Of a stretch of DNA of 20,424 nucleotides, positions 1 through 7,057 are shown piece by piece. The stretch covers positions 1 through 20,424 of IMG/VR virus record IMGVR_UViG_3300050821_001236, one strand, 5' to 3'. How positions within the stretch are numbered: the stretch's first letter is position 1; every line of letters starts with the position of its first letter. This DNA is from a virus. Made by a program: the position numbers and the translations under genes. The notes under the pieces were generated by a model. The model saw nothing but the letters and a program-made list of their open reading frames with translations, made no database searches and was not told the DNA's origin.

Positions 1-12
1 GTGGGGCATGTA

Positions 13-519
13 ATGGCTAACAGCGTCATCGGAGGCAAAAAACTCACGCTTGCGCTACAGGCGCTTGAGAAGAAAATCACGAACGCGGGCGTGCTGCGTA
101 TGGGGTTTCTCGAGGGCGCCACGTACCCGCAAAAAACCAACGCGCGATTTTTAAAGGCCGTTGGCAGCAATGCTGCACCCAAGGTGCAACCTGTGTTGTC
201 GATTGCTCAAGTCGCATTCTGGAATGAGTACGGAACTACTACCGCCCCCGCGCGCCCGGCGTTCCGTACCACGATTCAGAGGCACTCCAAGGAATGGGGC
301 GACCGACTCGGCAAGGCTGTGAAGGTCATGAACTACGACGGGCAAAAAGCGCTTGCTCTCCTCGGGCAAAGCATGCGCGACGATCTCGAGAATGAAATCG
401 CGCAATGGACAAGCCCGGGCAATGCGGCCCTCACTATCAAAATTAAAGGTTTCGACAAACCATTGGTCGATTCGGGCGACATGCAGCGCGCGCCGGACTA
501 CGAGGTCAAGGCGAAATGA
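13..519 (+). CDS. Tail completion protein, HK97 gp10-like
   Basis: Probable neck/tail-completion protein acting at the head-tail junction during virion assembly. The stretch WNEYGT followed by APARPAFRTTI (about residues 70-88 from the ATG at 13) is the pattern common to HK97-gp10-like and minor tail protein Z-like families (established family pattern, recognised by eye). The frame is open from base 1 (GTG), so the gene could start at GTG 1 or upstream of the window; ATG 13 gives 168 residues and is the simplest choice. The stop overlaps the next start (ATGA at 516-519), so translation is probably coupled. It is followed by collar and terminator genes, which fits a neck role. No membrane segment or signal peptide is visible. 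The general class is fairly sure; the exact structural position is inferred from gene order. Confidence 0.7.
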   Translation: MANSVIGGKKLTLALQALEKKITNAGVLRMGFLEGATYPQKTNARFLKAVGSNAAPKVQPVLSIAQVAFWNEYGTTTAPARPAFRTTIQRHSKEWGDRLGKAVKVMNYDGQKALALLGQSMRDDLENEIAQWTSPGNAALTIKIKGFDKPLVDSGDMQRAPDYEVKAK

Positions 520-923
520 ACCTGCACGGTATCGTCCGGCCCGCGATCAATTCGGTAAACCCCGACAAGGTGGCGCTGTACCGTGCGAGCATCGGCAATA
601 CGGTCGGCTCGGATTTCTCGCAGACGCCGACCTACGCGCCGGGCGTGCCGCTGCGTATCCAGATACAGCCGCTCGGCCGCGACGAGTTGAAGCACGTCGA
701 AAAATTGAATCTTGAGGGCGTGTTCCGCACAGTGTTCATGTTCGGCAACACGCAGGGAATCGTGCGTGTGCTCGCGCAGGGCGGCGATCTCCTACAATTC
801 GCGCCGTTCCAAGGGCAGGCTGTGCAGGTTTGGAAAGTCGTCTACGTGGACGGCCCATGGAACGTCGAGAACGGCGGATGGTGCAAAGTCATTATCTGCC
901 TGCAGAAGGACGCACCGGTATGA
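516..923 (+). CDS. Phage collar / head-tail connector protein
   Basis: A 135-residue protein beginning MNLHGIVRPAINSVNP, with a central beta-rich part (LRIQIQPLGRDELKHVEKLN, FRTVFMFG, IVRVLAQGGDLLQF) and a C-terminal VWKVVYVDGPW...WCKVIICLQ. This resembles a family annotated as phage collar proteins, small beta-barrel connectors between portal/head and tail. The recognition rests on the N-terminal MNLHG and C-terminal pattern and on location between a gp10-like protein and a tail terminator. Both ends overlap neighbouring genes by a few bases (ATGA upstream, TATGA downstream), so the three neck genes are probably made together. It could instead be a head-closure (stopper) protein; sequence alone does not separate these. 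Confidence 0.6.
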   Translation: MNLHGIVRPAINSVNPDKVALYRASIGNTVGSDFSQTPTYAPGVPLRIQIQPLGRDELKHVEKLNLEGVFRTVFMFGNTQGIVRVLAQGGDLLQFAPFQGQAVQVWKVVYVDGPWNVENGGWCKVIICLQKDAPV

Positions 924-1483
924 GTGCTCCACTGGCAACCGTCGTCAATACGTTGACTGACGTGTACACGGCGCTCGGGGCATTTATCGTGGCGCAGATC
1001 GGGCTTAACCCCGGACAAGTCATACAAGGATTTCCGAACCGGACAGCAATGCCGCTCGGCCCTTTCGTGGCTATGTCGGGCATGCTCAAGAAACGGCTAC
1101 GCACGAACGTCGATAACTTCGCCGGCACTGTCCTCGTGCCGCCGGCTCCCGGCCCCGTGACGGCTGAGCAAGGCATGCAGATTGACGTGGTGCTCGATTG
1201 CTATGGGCCGGCCTCGTCCGATTGGTCCGACATCCTGACGACGCTCTTGCGTGACAACGTGGGCTGTTTGGCGCTCGCGCCGAAGTGCCAGCCCCTTTAC
1301 GCAGATGATCCGATTCGGGCACCGCTGACGAATGCGGAACTTCAATATGAGGATCGCTGGATTGTGACCGCCCGAATACAGTACAATCCGGTAACGACGA
1401 CCGCTCAAGACTACGCTACCGTCCTCGGGCCGGTCGACATCATTGACGTTACGCCGACAGGTTTTGCGCCCGCGGCCCCATAG
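920..1483 (+). CDS. Neck / tail terminator protein
   Basis: Predicted tail terminator that caps the tube-sheath stack and joins the tail to the head. The ATG at 920 overlaps the previous stop and gives 187 residues; the longer frame from 830 lies inside the previous gene and is not the start. Residues 32-49 (GQVIQGFPNRTAMPLGPF) match the phage neck terminator family (LIC_12616-like, gp12-type), in which an N-terminal helical segment is followed by the PxGPFVxM signature. The later part contains VLDCYGPASSDWSDILTTLLRD, typical of the helix after the central strands, and ends in a Pro/Ala tail. It lies just before the sheath gene, as expected for a terminator in myoviruses of this type. The family call is reasonably firm. 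Confidence 0.75.
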   Translation: MSAPLATVVNTLTDVYTALGAFIVAQIGLNPGQVIQGFPNRTAMPLGPFVAMSGMLKKRLRTNVDNFAGTVLVPPAPGPVTAEQGMQIDVVLDCYGPASSDWSDILTTLLRDNVGCLALAPKCQPLYADDPIRAPLTNAELQYEDRWIVTARIQYNPVTTTAQDYATVLGPVDIIDVTPTGFAPAAP

Positions 1484-1499
1484 AGACAGGACCAAATAC

Positions 1500-3224
1500 A
1501 TGCCCCCTTCAATTCCCGCATCGGTTTTCGCAAGCGTAATCCCGGGCGTCCTGAGTGCCGGCGGCAATCCGCTCGCCCTGAATGCTGTCTACATCACGTC
1601 AGACCCGTCAATCCCGTATGGCACGGCTCAGGCGTTTGCAAGCGCGGTTGATGTCTCGGATTGGTTCGGACCGTCGGCGCCGGAAACGATCCTCGCAAAC
1701 GTTTATTTCGCAGGTTTCACCAACTGCACCGTGCTACCCGGCACGCTATATTTCGCGCAGTTCAATTCCGCTTCCATCGGCGCCTATGTGCGCGGCGGCA
1801 GTGTCGCGGACTTGACGCTTGCTCAGCTCAATGCCCTATCCGGTACGCTCGCAGTGGTTGTCGATGGCGTGCTCGTCACGTCCGCGGCAATCAATCTGTC
1901 CGGCGCGACGAGTTTCACCAACGCCGCGACTCTGTTGCAGGCGGGACTTCAGACGACCGGTAACGTGTTTTCCGGTACGGCATCGCAGTCCGTCGGGGTC
2001 GTGGATATCCTCTCGACTGTCTCGGGCTCGCTCGCCATCGGCGACGTGTTGAACGGCAGCGGCGTTTCCGGGCCAGCTACGATCGCGTCGTTCGGTTCCT
2101 ACACTGTCGGCGCCGGCACCGGCACCGTGAACGTCAACACGTCCGCGACCGTCTCGACGGGTACGGCCACGGTTACGGCGCTGCCGACTGTCACGTACGA
2201 CACGCTCCGACATGCGTTTGTGATCTCCTCGGCAACGCTCGGCCCGACCTCTACAATCGGTTTTCCGACCACGGGCGCACTGTCCACGGGTCTCGACCTT
2301 ACGGCCGCCGAGGGCGCTGTGCTGTCGCAGGGCGCGAACGCGAATACGCCGGCCGGCGTCATGGCGCAGATTGTCGCTGCAACGCAGAATTGGGCCACGT
2401 TCATGACCGTGACCGAACAGACGTTATCCGTCAAAGAGGCGTTTGCTGCATGGGTCCAGACGACCAATCAGCGATATCTGTACGTCGTGCAGGATTCCGA
2501 CGCGACGCCTACCACGAGCCCGAATGCGACCGGATCGTTCGGTAATATCGTGAATGCTGCCAATGATACAGGTGTGATGCCTGTGTACGATATCAGCGGA
2601 TCGGGCGTCATCGCCGCGTTTTTCACTGCCATCGCAGCGTCAACGAATTTCAACCAGCAGAACGGCCGCACCACGGCGGCGTTTCGCAACCAAGCGGGGC
2701 TCGCCGCTCAGGTGACCAACGACACGGTTTACGAGAACCTCAAGGCGAACGGCTACAACGCATATCTTGCGGTCGCGACGGCCAATCAGCAGTTCACGTA
2801 TGCCGCGCCGGGCCAGATCTCGGGCGCGTTCAAATGGTTCGATACCTACATTGACCAAATTTTCTTGAACTCGCAATTTCAGCTCGCACTGATTACGCTG
2901 CTGACGAGCGTGCCGGCCGTACCCTACGTGACGCGTGGATACAACCTGATCCGCTCGGCGCTGCTCGGCCCCATCAAAGCCGGCTTGAACTTCGGCAGCA
3001 TCGTCGCGAACGTGCAGCTGTCCGCGGCTCAGTCCGCAGCGCTCAACAACGCGACGGGCGACTCGAGCGCAACGGCCACGATTCAGAACACCGGATGGTA
3101 CCTGCAGATCCTTGACCCGGGCGCGATAGTGCGCGGCGGGCGTGGTACGCCGACGATCAATTTCTACTACACCGATGGCGGCAGCGTGCAGCAAATCAGC
3201 ATGTCGTCGGTCGACGTTCTCTAA
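1500..3224 (+). CDS. Tail sheath protein (DUF3383-type) with extra domain
   Basis: Contractile tail sheath subunit, 574 residues from the ATG at 1500, preceded by AGAGACAGGA as a weak ribosome binding site. The N-terminal SVFASVIPGVLSAGGNPLALNAVYIT and the block EGAVLSQGANANTPAGVMAQIVAATQNW (about 271-298) are characteristic of DUF3383 sheath proteins. The C-terminal part (VPYVTRGYNLIRSALLGPIKAGLNFGSIVANV) matches the conserved inner domain that contacts the tube. Residues about 155-228 look like a foreign Thr/Gly/Val-rich beta domain inserted where the family normally runs straight from a short helix (SFTNAATLLQAGL) to TYDTLRHAFVISSATLG. This makes the protein longer than the roughly 400-480 residues I associate with the family. 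It is followed directly by the tube gene. Confidence 0.85.
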   Translation: MPPSIPASVFASVIPGVLSAGGNPLALNAVYITSDPSIPYGTAQAFASAVDVSDWFGPSAPETILANVYFAGFTNCTVLPGTLYFAQFNSASIGAYVRGGSVADLTLAQLNALSGTLAVVVDGVLVTSAAINLSGATSFTNAATLLQAGLQTTGNVFSGTASQSVGVVDILSTVSGSLAIGDVLNGSGVSGPATIASFGSYTVGAGTGTVNVNTSATVSTGTATVTALPTVTYDTLRHAFVISSATLGPTSTIGFPTTGALSTGLDLTAAEGAVLSQGANANTPAGVMAQIVAATQNWATFMTVTEQTLSVKEAFAAWVQTTNQRYLYVVQDSDATPTTSPNATGSFGNIVNAANDTGVMPVYDISGSGVIAAFFTAIAASTNFNQQNGRTTAAFRNQAGLAAQVTNDTVYENLKANGYNAYLAVATANQQFTYAAPGQISGAFKWFDTYIDQIFLNSQFQLALITLLTSVPAVPYVTRGYNLIRSALLGPIKAGLNFGSIVANVQLSAAQSAALNNATGDSSATATIQNTGWYLQILDPGAIVRGGRGTPTINFYYTDGGSVQQISMSSVDVL

Positions 3225-3236
3225 GGGGCATGACAC

Positions 3237-3674
3237 ATGGCACGTTTCATTACATCAGCGAACAGCGAATTTACCCTCACGATTCCAGGGGTATTTTCCG
3301 GGCCTGTCATCCTCCAAGGCTACGCGGTCGACGACGCGTTCGGCACGGCGAACGTCAAGCCGACCGAGGCCAAGCAGGGCGTTGACGCGAAGAAATCTTC
3401 AGGTCGCACGCCGTATCTCGTGGTCATGAAAGTTCACCTGATGCCGGACAGTCCCGCGATTGATATTTTCGACCAGTGGAATGGCGCCATAGCAGCCGTG
3501 AACGATGACTTGCCGGCGTCTGAAGGTTCCATCTGGGCACCGTCGCTCGGCAAAGCGTGGGCGTGCTCGAACGGTTCGCTGACCGAGTACAGCCCCGTCC
3601 CGGCCGCCAAGAAACTGTTCGAGGCGCAGGAATATGAGATCACGTGGGAACTCGTCCAGGTTTCTAACGTCTAG
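3237..3674 (+). CDS. Tail tube protein
   Basis: Probable inner tail tube subunit, 145 residues. It starts 12 bases after the sheath stop with an AGGGGC ribosome binding site and ATG at 3237. Position right after the sheath gene and before the tail chaperone/tape measure is the invariant place of the tube gene in contractile-tailed phages. The sequence is predicted mostly beta (SEFTLTIPGVFSGPVILQGYAVDD, TPYLVVMKVHLMP, YEITWELVQVS), as expected for a tube fold, with a central loop rich in Asp/Lys. It has no signal peptide or membrane segment. The role is inferred mainly from size and synteny, which are strong here. Confidence 0.8.
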   Translation: MARFITSANSEFTLTIPGVFSGPVILQGYAVDDAFGTANVKPTEAKQGVDAKKSSGRTPYLVVMKVHLMPDSPAIDIFDQWNGAIAAVNDDLPASEGSIWAPSLGKAWACSNGSLTEYSPVPAAKKLFEAQEYEITWELVQVSNV

Positions 3675-3774
3675 TTTTGTGCTCTGTCGCGGATCGGTCC
3701 GCGGCCTGATGTAGCGAGGGTCAAACCTCGGGGGCACGCCAATTGAAACGGCACCACCACGCCGAGGAGTTAAC
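3675..3774 (+). other. 100-bp gap in late operon with two hairpins
   Basis: The largest gap inside the virion gene run. It contains a perfect 6-bp GC-rich hairpin, CGCGGA-TCGG-TCCGCG (3688-3703), and a second 5-bp one, CGAGG-N6-CCTCG (3715-3730). Neither is followed by a T tract, so they are not intrinsic terminators. The gap separates the most abundant products (sheath and tube) from the chaperone and tape measure, which are needed in far smaller amounts. The hairpins could shape mRNA stability or processing, but this is inference. The gap ends with the good ribosome binding site GAGGAG (3764-3769) of the chaperone gene. Confidence 0.45.
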
Positions 3775-4191
3775 ATGCGACGAACTGAAAAGCTCGTGAT
3801 CCCCGGCACGCGGTCCGAAGCGCCCGGCGAACGCGACAACGGCAAGACTTTCGTCTTGACTGAGATGGACGCCTATAGCGGGCAGGATTGGGCTCTGCGG
3901 GCACTCCTCGCGTTGGCCGCCAGCGGCGTACAGCTGCCTGACGGCGCCACGCAGACCGGAATGGCAGGACTTGCCGGGTTCGGCCTCACAGCCCTTCTAC
4001 AGGCGCCCCACGCGGCGCTGAAACCCCTCCTCGACGAGATGCTTGCGCAGGCCGCCTACCAGCACGATCCGAAGCACCCCGCGCAACCGATCCGGCCCGG
4101 CCCGAACTGCGTAGTGGAGGAGATCAAGACGTTCCTCTTATTGCAAAAGGCGCTGATAAAGCTCCACACGGGTTTTTCCGCGGCCGTTTGA
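3775..4191 (+). CDS. Tail assembly chaperone
   Basis: Predicted tail assembly chaperone (functional analogue of lambda gpG), which keeps the tape measure protein soluble and helps tube subunits polymerise on it. It is 138 residues long, starts at ATG 3775 and has a strong GAGGAG site 5 bases upstream. The N-terminal LVIPGTRSE...DNGKTFVLTEMDAYSGQDWALRALLALAASG is the pattern of phage tail assembly chaperones of this class. Its place directly before the tape measure gene supports this. The 3' end contains the slippery heptamer G_GGT_TTT at 4170-4176, and the stop TGA (4189-4191) overlaps the ATG at 4191 of the downstream frame. A fraction of ribosomes is therefore expected to make a longer fusion product. 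Confidence 0.8.
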   Translation: MRRTEKLVIPGTRSEAPGERDNGKTFVLTEMDAYSGQDWALRALLALAASGVQLPDGATQTGMAGLAGFGLTALLQAPHAALKPLLDEMLAQAAYQHDPKHPAQPIRPGPNCVVEEIKTFLLLQKALIKLHTGFSAAV

Positions 4192-4219
4192 TGCCTGAGT
4201 ATGGGCCGCTCCCAGCGGC
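4170..4219 (+). promoter_or_regulatory. Programmed -1 ribosomal frameshift site
   Basis: In the chaperone frame the codons ACG GGT TTT TCC contain the heptamer G_GGT_TTT (4170-4176), an exact X_XXY_YYZ slippery site. A -1 slip moves ribosomes to codons TTC CGC GGC CGT TTG ATG, with no stop before the downstream frame that ends at 4400. Just 3 bases after the heptamer, GCGGCC (4180-4185) can pair with GGCCGC (4204-4209); an alternative hairpin GCCGCT-CCC-AGCGGC lies at 4205-4219. Either could stimulate slippage. Site, frame and position before the tape measure match the lambda G/GT arrangement. Confidence 0.75.
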
Positions 4220-4400
4220 GCGCGCCAGCGGCCTGATCGACTACGTGAATTTACCCCCGATGATTGGCGTGGTAATATCAGAAAACAAGGCCACGCTATG
4301 CGAGCTGCAGTCGGTGTATGGTGTAGGTGACTTGTTCAATCTCTGCGAGGTCATCGCGGTCGACGGATACAACCGACGCATACTCTCGCAGGATAAGTAA
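4191..4400 (+). CDS. Tail chaperone frameshift extension (T-like part)
   Basis: A 69-codon frame from ATG 4191, or more likely translated mainly as the C-terminal part of a -1 frameshift product of the chaperone gene. The fusion would be about 208 residues: 134 codons of the upstream frame up to base 4176, then 74 residues beginning FRGRLMPEYG. The sequence LCELQSVYGVGDLFNLCEVIAVDGYNRRI is a helical segment typical of the second tail assembly chaperone product, which binds tape measure and tube protein. The stop TAA overlaps the ATG of the tape measure gene (TAATG at 4398-4402). No good ribosome binding site precedes ATG 4191, although termination-reinitiation at TGATG could also give a free small protein. 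Confidence 0.65.
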   Translation: MPEYGPLPAARASGLIDYVNLPPMIGVVISENKATLCELQSVYGVGDLFNLCEVIAVDGYNRRILSQDK

Positions 4401-5941
4401 TGGCCTCGACCGTAATAGACTCCCTCGTCGTTCTCCTCGGCCTTGACGCCAGCCAATTCAAAAAGGGCCGCGAGACAGCCGAAAAAGAGACGAGCGAAAC
4501 CGCGCGCAAAGCGAAAGAGTCGGCCGACCAAATCACGAAGTCATTGACCGAGGTTGGCCGCACGATCGCGGGCCTATTCCTTGGGTTCGAGTCTGTGTCC
4601 GGGTTCGGCAAGTTCCTGTCGAATCTAAACAGCGGCGAAGCAGCGCTCGGACGCACGGCCGCCAATATCGGCATGTCGGCTCACGAGTTGAACAAATGGG
4701 GCAACGCCGCCAAGCTCGCAGGCAGTGACGCAAGTGACGTACAGGCAGCATTCTCGCAGCTGACTGACGAAGCGCAAAAATTCTTCGTGACTGGGCAGGC
4801 GTCGCCACTCATCAATACGTTGATGCAGTACGGCGTCAATCTTAAGGATTCGACCGGCAAACTACGGAATCAAGGTGAGGTATTCGAGGAGCTTGCTGAC
4901 AAGACTGCGGTCTATGGCCGGCAGTATCAGAATTTCGCGCTCAAGCAAGCCGGTCTGTCTCAAGGCGAAATCAACTACCTGACACAATCCAAAGAGTTGC
5001 GCCAGGATCAATTACGATTGGCCGAGCGAAACAACAGTGTCACGGAACAGAGTGTGGCCGATGCTCAGCGACTCCAAGAGTATTGGCGCAATATCGGCAC
5101 ACAGATCGAGGCCGCAGGACAGAAAATTCTGACGGCAGTAACGCCAGCGATTCAGGGGGCGTTTACGGCCGCTACGAATCTTATGGACAAGTTCAAGGAG
5201 ACGGGCGGCCTCGACCGGATCTCGCAGACGATGCGAGTCATCGGTAGCATCTTCGGCGCGCTCGGCGATTCAATCAATTATTGGGCTAAGGTCGTCAACG
5301 ATTCGGCGATTGGCAAATATTTTGATTTCATGTTCAAGCTCTACGGTAAAGGGCTGGACATACTCGACCCGACTCATGGAGCGAAGGCAGCACCGGGTGC
5401 AACGCAGGGCGGCCCAGCCACGCCCGCGGTAAATCCATCGGCGGACACGACGGGGCGGTACATTCCCCCAGCCGGAACCAAGGCCGCCCGCTTCAACAAC
5501 CCGGGAAATATCCTCGACGCCAAAGGCAACGAACGCCGCTATGCGACTCCTGAAGAGGGCGCCGCGGCGCTCGAGCGCGATCTCGCAATCAAGATGCAAC
5601 GCGGTTTGCGGACTGTGGACGCCATCATTGACGCTTACGAGGGCGGCGACAACGTCCGCAACAACATACCGGCGTACATCGCTGACGTACGGAAACGGCT
5701 AGGCAAGAACGAATTGACTGAGGCCGACATCAAACAACTGGCGCTCGCGATATCCACGCATGAGAGCGGCCCGAGCGCCTCGCGTGCTGCGCCCGCTATT
5801 GGCGGAAGTACGACAACCGTATCAGTCGGTGAGATCAACGTACACTCCTCGAGCGCTGATCCGCGGTCCGTGGCCGATCAGGTACCGGCGGCGATTCAAC
5901 GTAAGTTCTCGGTTTCGCAGGCCGATACGGGGCAGTCGTGA
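4400..5941 (+). CDS. Tape measure protein with C-terminal wall-associated module
   Basis: Tail length-determining protein, 513 residues, short for a tape measure. Residues 1-60 (VIDSLVVLLGLDASQFKKG, then Lys/Glu/Ala-rich heptads) and 75-320 are mostly helical, with the typical SQLTDEAQKFF...LMQYGVNLKDSTGK...FEELADKTA phage tape-measure pattern. Residues about 362-450 are a separate module beginning ARFNNPGNIL, followed by TPEEGAAALERDLAIKM and IPAYIADVRKRLG. That NNPGN...AYI..V...L order is seen in phage structural proteins linked to peptidoglycan (PRD1 P5-like/lytic transglycosylase-associated domains). The tail end (GGSTTTVSVGEINVHSSSADP) looks like a beta segment that sits in the baseplate hub. 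The gene lies between chaperone and baseplate genes. Confidence is high for tape measure and moderate for the module. Confidence 0.85.
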   Translation: MASTVIDSLVVLLGLDASQFKKGRETAEKETSETARKAKESADQITKSLTEVGRTIAGLFLGFESVSGFGKFLSNLNSGEAALGRTAANIGMSAHELNKWGNAAKLAGSDASDVQAAFSQLTDEAQKFFVTGQASPLINTLMQYGVNLKDSTGKLRNQGEVFEELADKTAVYGRQYQNFALKQAGLSQGEINYLTQSKELRQDQLRLAERNNSVTEQSVADAQRLQEYWRNIGTQIEAAGQKILTAVTPAIQGAFTAATNLMDKFKETGGLDRISQTMRVIGSIFGALGDSINYWAKVVNDSAIGKYFDFMFKLYGKGLDILDPTHGAKAAPGATQGGPATPAVNPSADTTGRYIPPAGTKAARFNNPGNILDAKGNERRYATPEEGAAALERDLAIKMQRGLRTVDAIIDAYEGGDNVRNNIPAYIADVRKRLGKNELTEADIKQLALAISTHESGPSASRAAPAIGGSTTTVSVGEINVHSSSADPRSVADQVPAAIQRKFSVSQADTGQS

Positions 5942-6687
5942 GCGTATCACTCATCATACAGGGCTGGGGCGCCGGACTCGGTATTCCGATCACCGTTCCG
6001 TTGCCGCCGTTCCCAAACGTGGCATCACTGCCGGGTGTTCCGCAACTGGCCCGATCGTTGCTCATTGAAGCGCTTGCGCCGCCCGTTCTCGGGTTTGCGG
6101 CCGAACCTTCAGTATTGTGGCAGGCCACGCAGTCGGCGCCCGTGTGGGGCGTATTCGATGACAACAACAATATCGTGGTGAACGCGGACAGCGTCCAGGA
6201 TTTCGGCTGGCGGAAGGAAAACCGCATACCTAATTTCCCGATTCAGCAAGGCCAATTCGCGACCTACAATCGCGTAGGACTGCCGTCCGAAGAATCGGTA
6301 ATGCTCAGCAAGGGTAGCGCGAACGGCGACGGCCTCTCGGCGCGTACGCGGTTCCTGCAGGAAATTGACGCGATCGTGGATCAGAAGAACATAAACTTGT
6401 ACACGATCCGCACTCCCGAGAAATCATATGTTAACGTCAGCGTGACCCGCGCGGAAATGTCCCGCCGCGGCGTGGCGCACGCCAACTACATCGACGTTGA
6501 ATTATACTTCATCGAAATCGTGCCGATCTCGGCGCAATACGGAACGACCGCGGGCGCGACTCCCAACGCGAAGGAACCTAGCGCGCTACCCGTCGCGAAT
6601 CAGGGTTTGACGCAAGCACAGACGCCGACGACGGCCGTGCAAAAATCGGCAGCTGCCGCCATCACGCCGCCCGTGCCGACAGGTTAG
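5938..6687 (+). CDS. Dit-like baseplate protein
   Basis: Baseplate protein of 249 residues starting with GTG at 5938, overlapping the tape measure stop (GTGA). Residues about 69-198 form the recognisable domain: VWGVFDDNNNIVVNADSVQDFGW, FPIQQGQFATYNRV, then INLYTIRTPEKSYVNVSVTRAEMSR and a final YIDVELYFIEIVPISA. This matches the Dit-like phage tail protein N-terminal domain, which forms the ring joining tube to hub. The first 55 residues are hydrophobic and Pro-rich (IIQGWGAGLGIPITVPLPPFP) but do not look like a signal peptide. The last 45 residues are a low-complexity Ala/Thr/Pro tail. Next come plug and hub genes, the order known from Pam3-like myoviruses. Confidence 0.75.
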   Translation: MSVSLIIQGWGAGLGIPITVPLPPFPNVASLPGVPQLARSLLIEALAPPVLGFAAEPSVLWQATQSAPVWGVFDDNNNIVVNADSVQDFGWRKENRIPNFPIQQGQFATYNRVGLPSEESVMLSKGSANGDGLSARTRFLQEIDAIVDQKNINLYTIRTPEKSYVNVSVTRAEMSRRGVAHANYIDVELYFIEIVPISAQYGTTAGATPNAKEPSALPVANQGLTQAQTPTTAVQKSAAAAITPPVPTG

Positions 6688-6691
6688 CCCC

Positions 6692-7057
6692 ATGTTGCAA
6701 ATACCTCTAAGTGCAGTTGCATCGCAGACGCTTAGCATCGTACTCGACGGACAGAGCTGTCAGATTGCCGTCTACCAAAAACAGCCGATCGTTGATGAAT
6801 ACGGGGTCGCAGCCGGGCTATTTTTTGACTTGATCGTGGGCGGCGTGCCGATAGTGAACACTGTCCGTTGTCTCGACCGGACACTGCTATTGCAGGATCG
6901 TGAGTATCTCGGCGTGGTCGGTGATTTCATGTTCTTGGATACGACCGCGACCGAGGGCGGGCCGCCCACGTTCAACGGGGCGCCGCCGTACTACACGGGG
7001 CTCGGCGCACAATTCGTGTTGCTATATCTTGAGGCATCGGACATTGCCGCCCTCTAA
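6692..7057 (+). CDS. Baseplate plug protein
   Basis: Small (121 residues) all-beta protein: MLQIPLSAVASQTLSIVLDGQSCQIAVYQK, then LFFDLIVGGVPIVNTVRCLDRTLLL, YLGVVGDFMFLDT and YTGLGAQFVLLYLE. This is the pattern of the phage baseplate plug family (known from cyanophage Pam3 gp18), which sits below the tube inside the baseplate and closes it before contraction. The start ATG at 6692 is 4 bases after the previous stop, with only a weak upstream purine stretch, so coupling is likely. Its 3' end overlaps the proposed TTG start of the hub gene. The family call is fairly firm because the N-terminal and C-terminal motifs both fit. Confidence 0.75.
   Translation: MLQIPLSAVASQTLSIVLDGQSCQIAVYQKQPIVDEYGVAAGLFFDLIVGGVPIVNTVRCLDRTLLLQDREYLGVVGDFMFLDTTATEGGPPTFNGAPPYYTGLGAQFVLLYLEASDIAAL

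Noticed and set aside
2640-3236. Minus-strand frame of 198 codons opposite the sheath gene.
   Set aside because: Arg-rich composition and no family pattern; a shadow of the well-supported sheath gene in GC-rich DNA.
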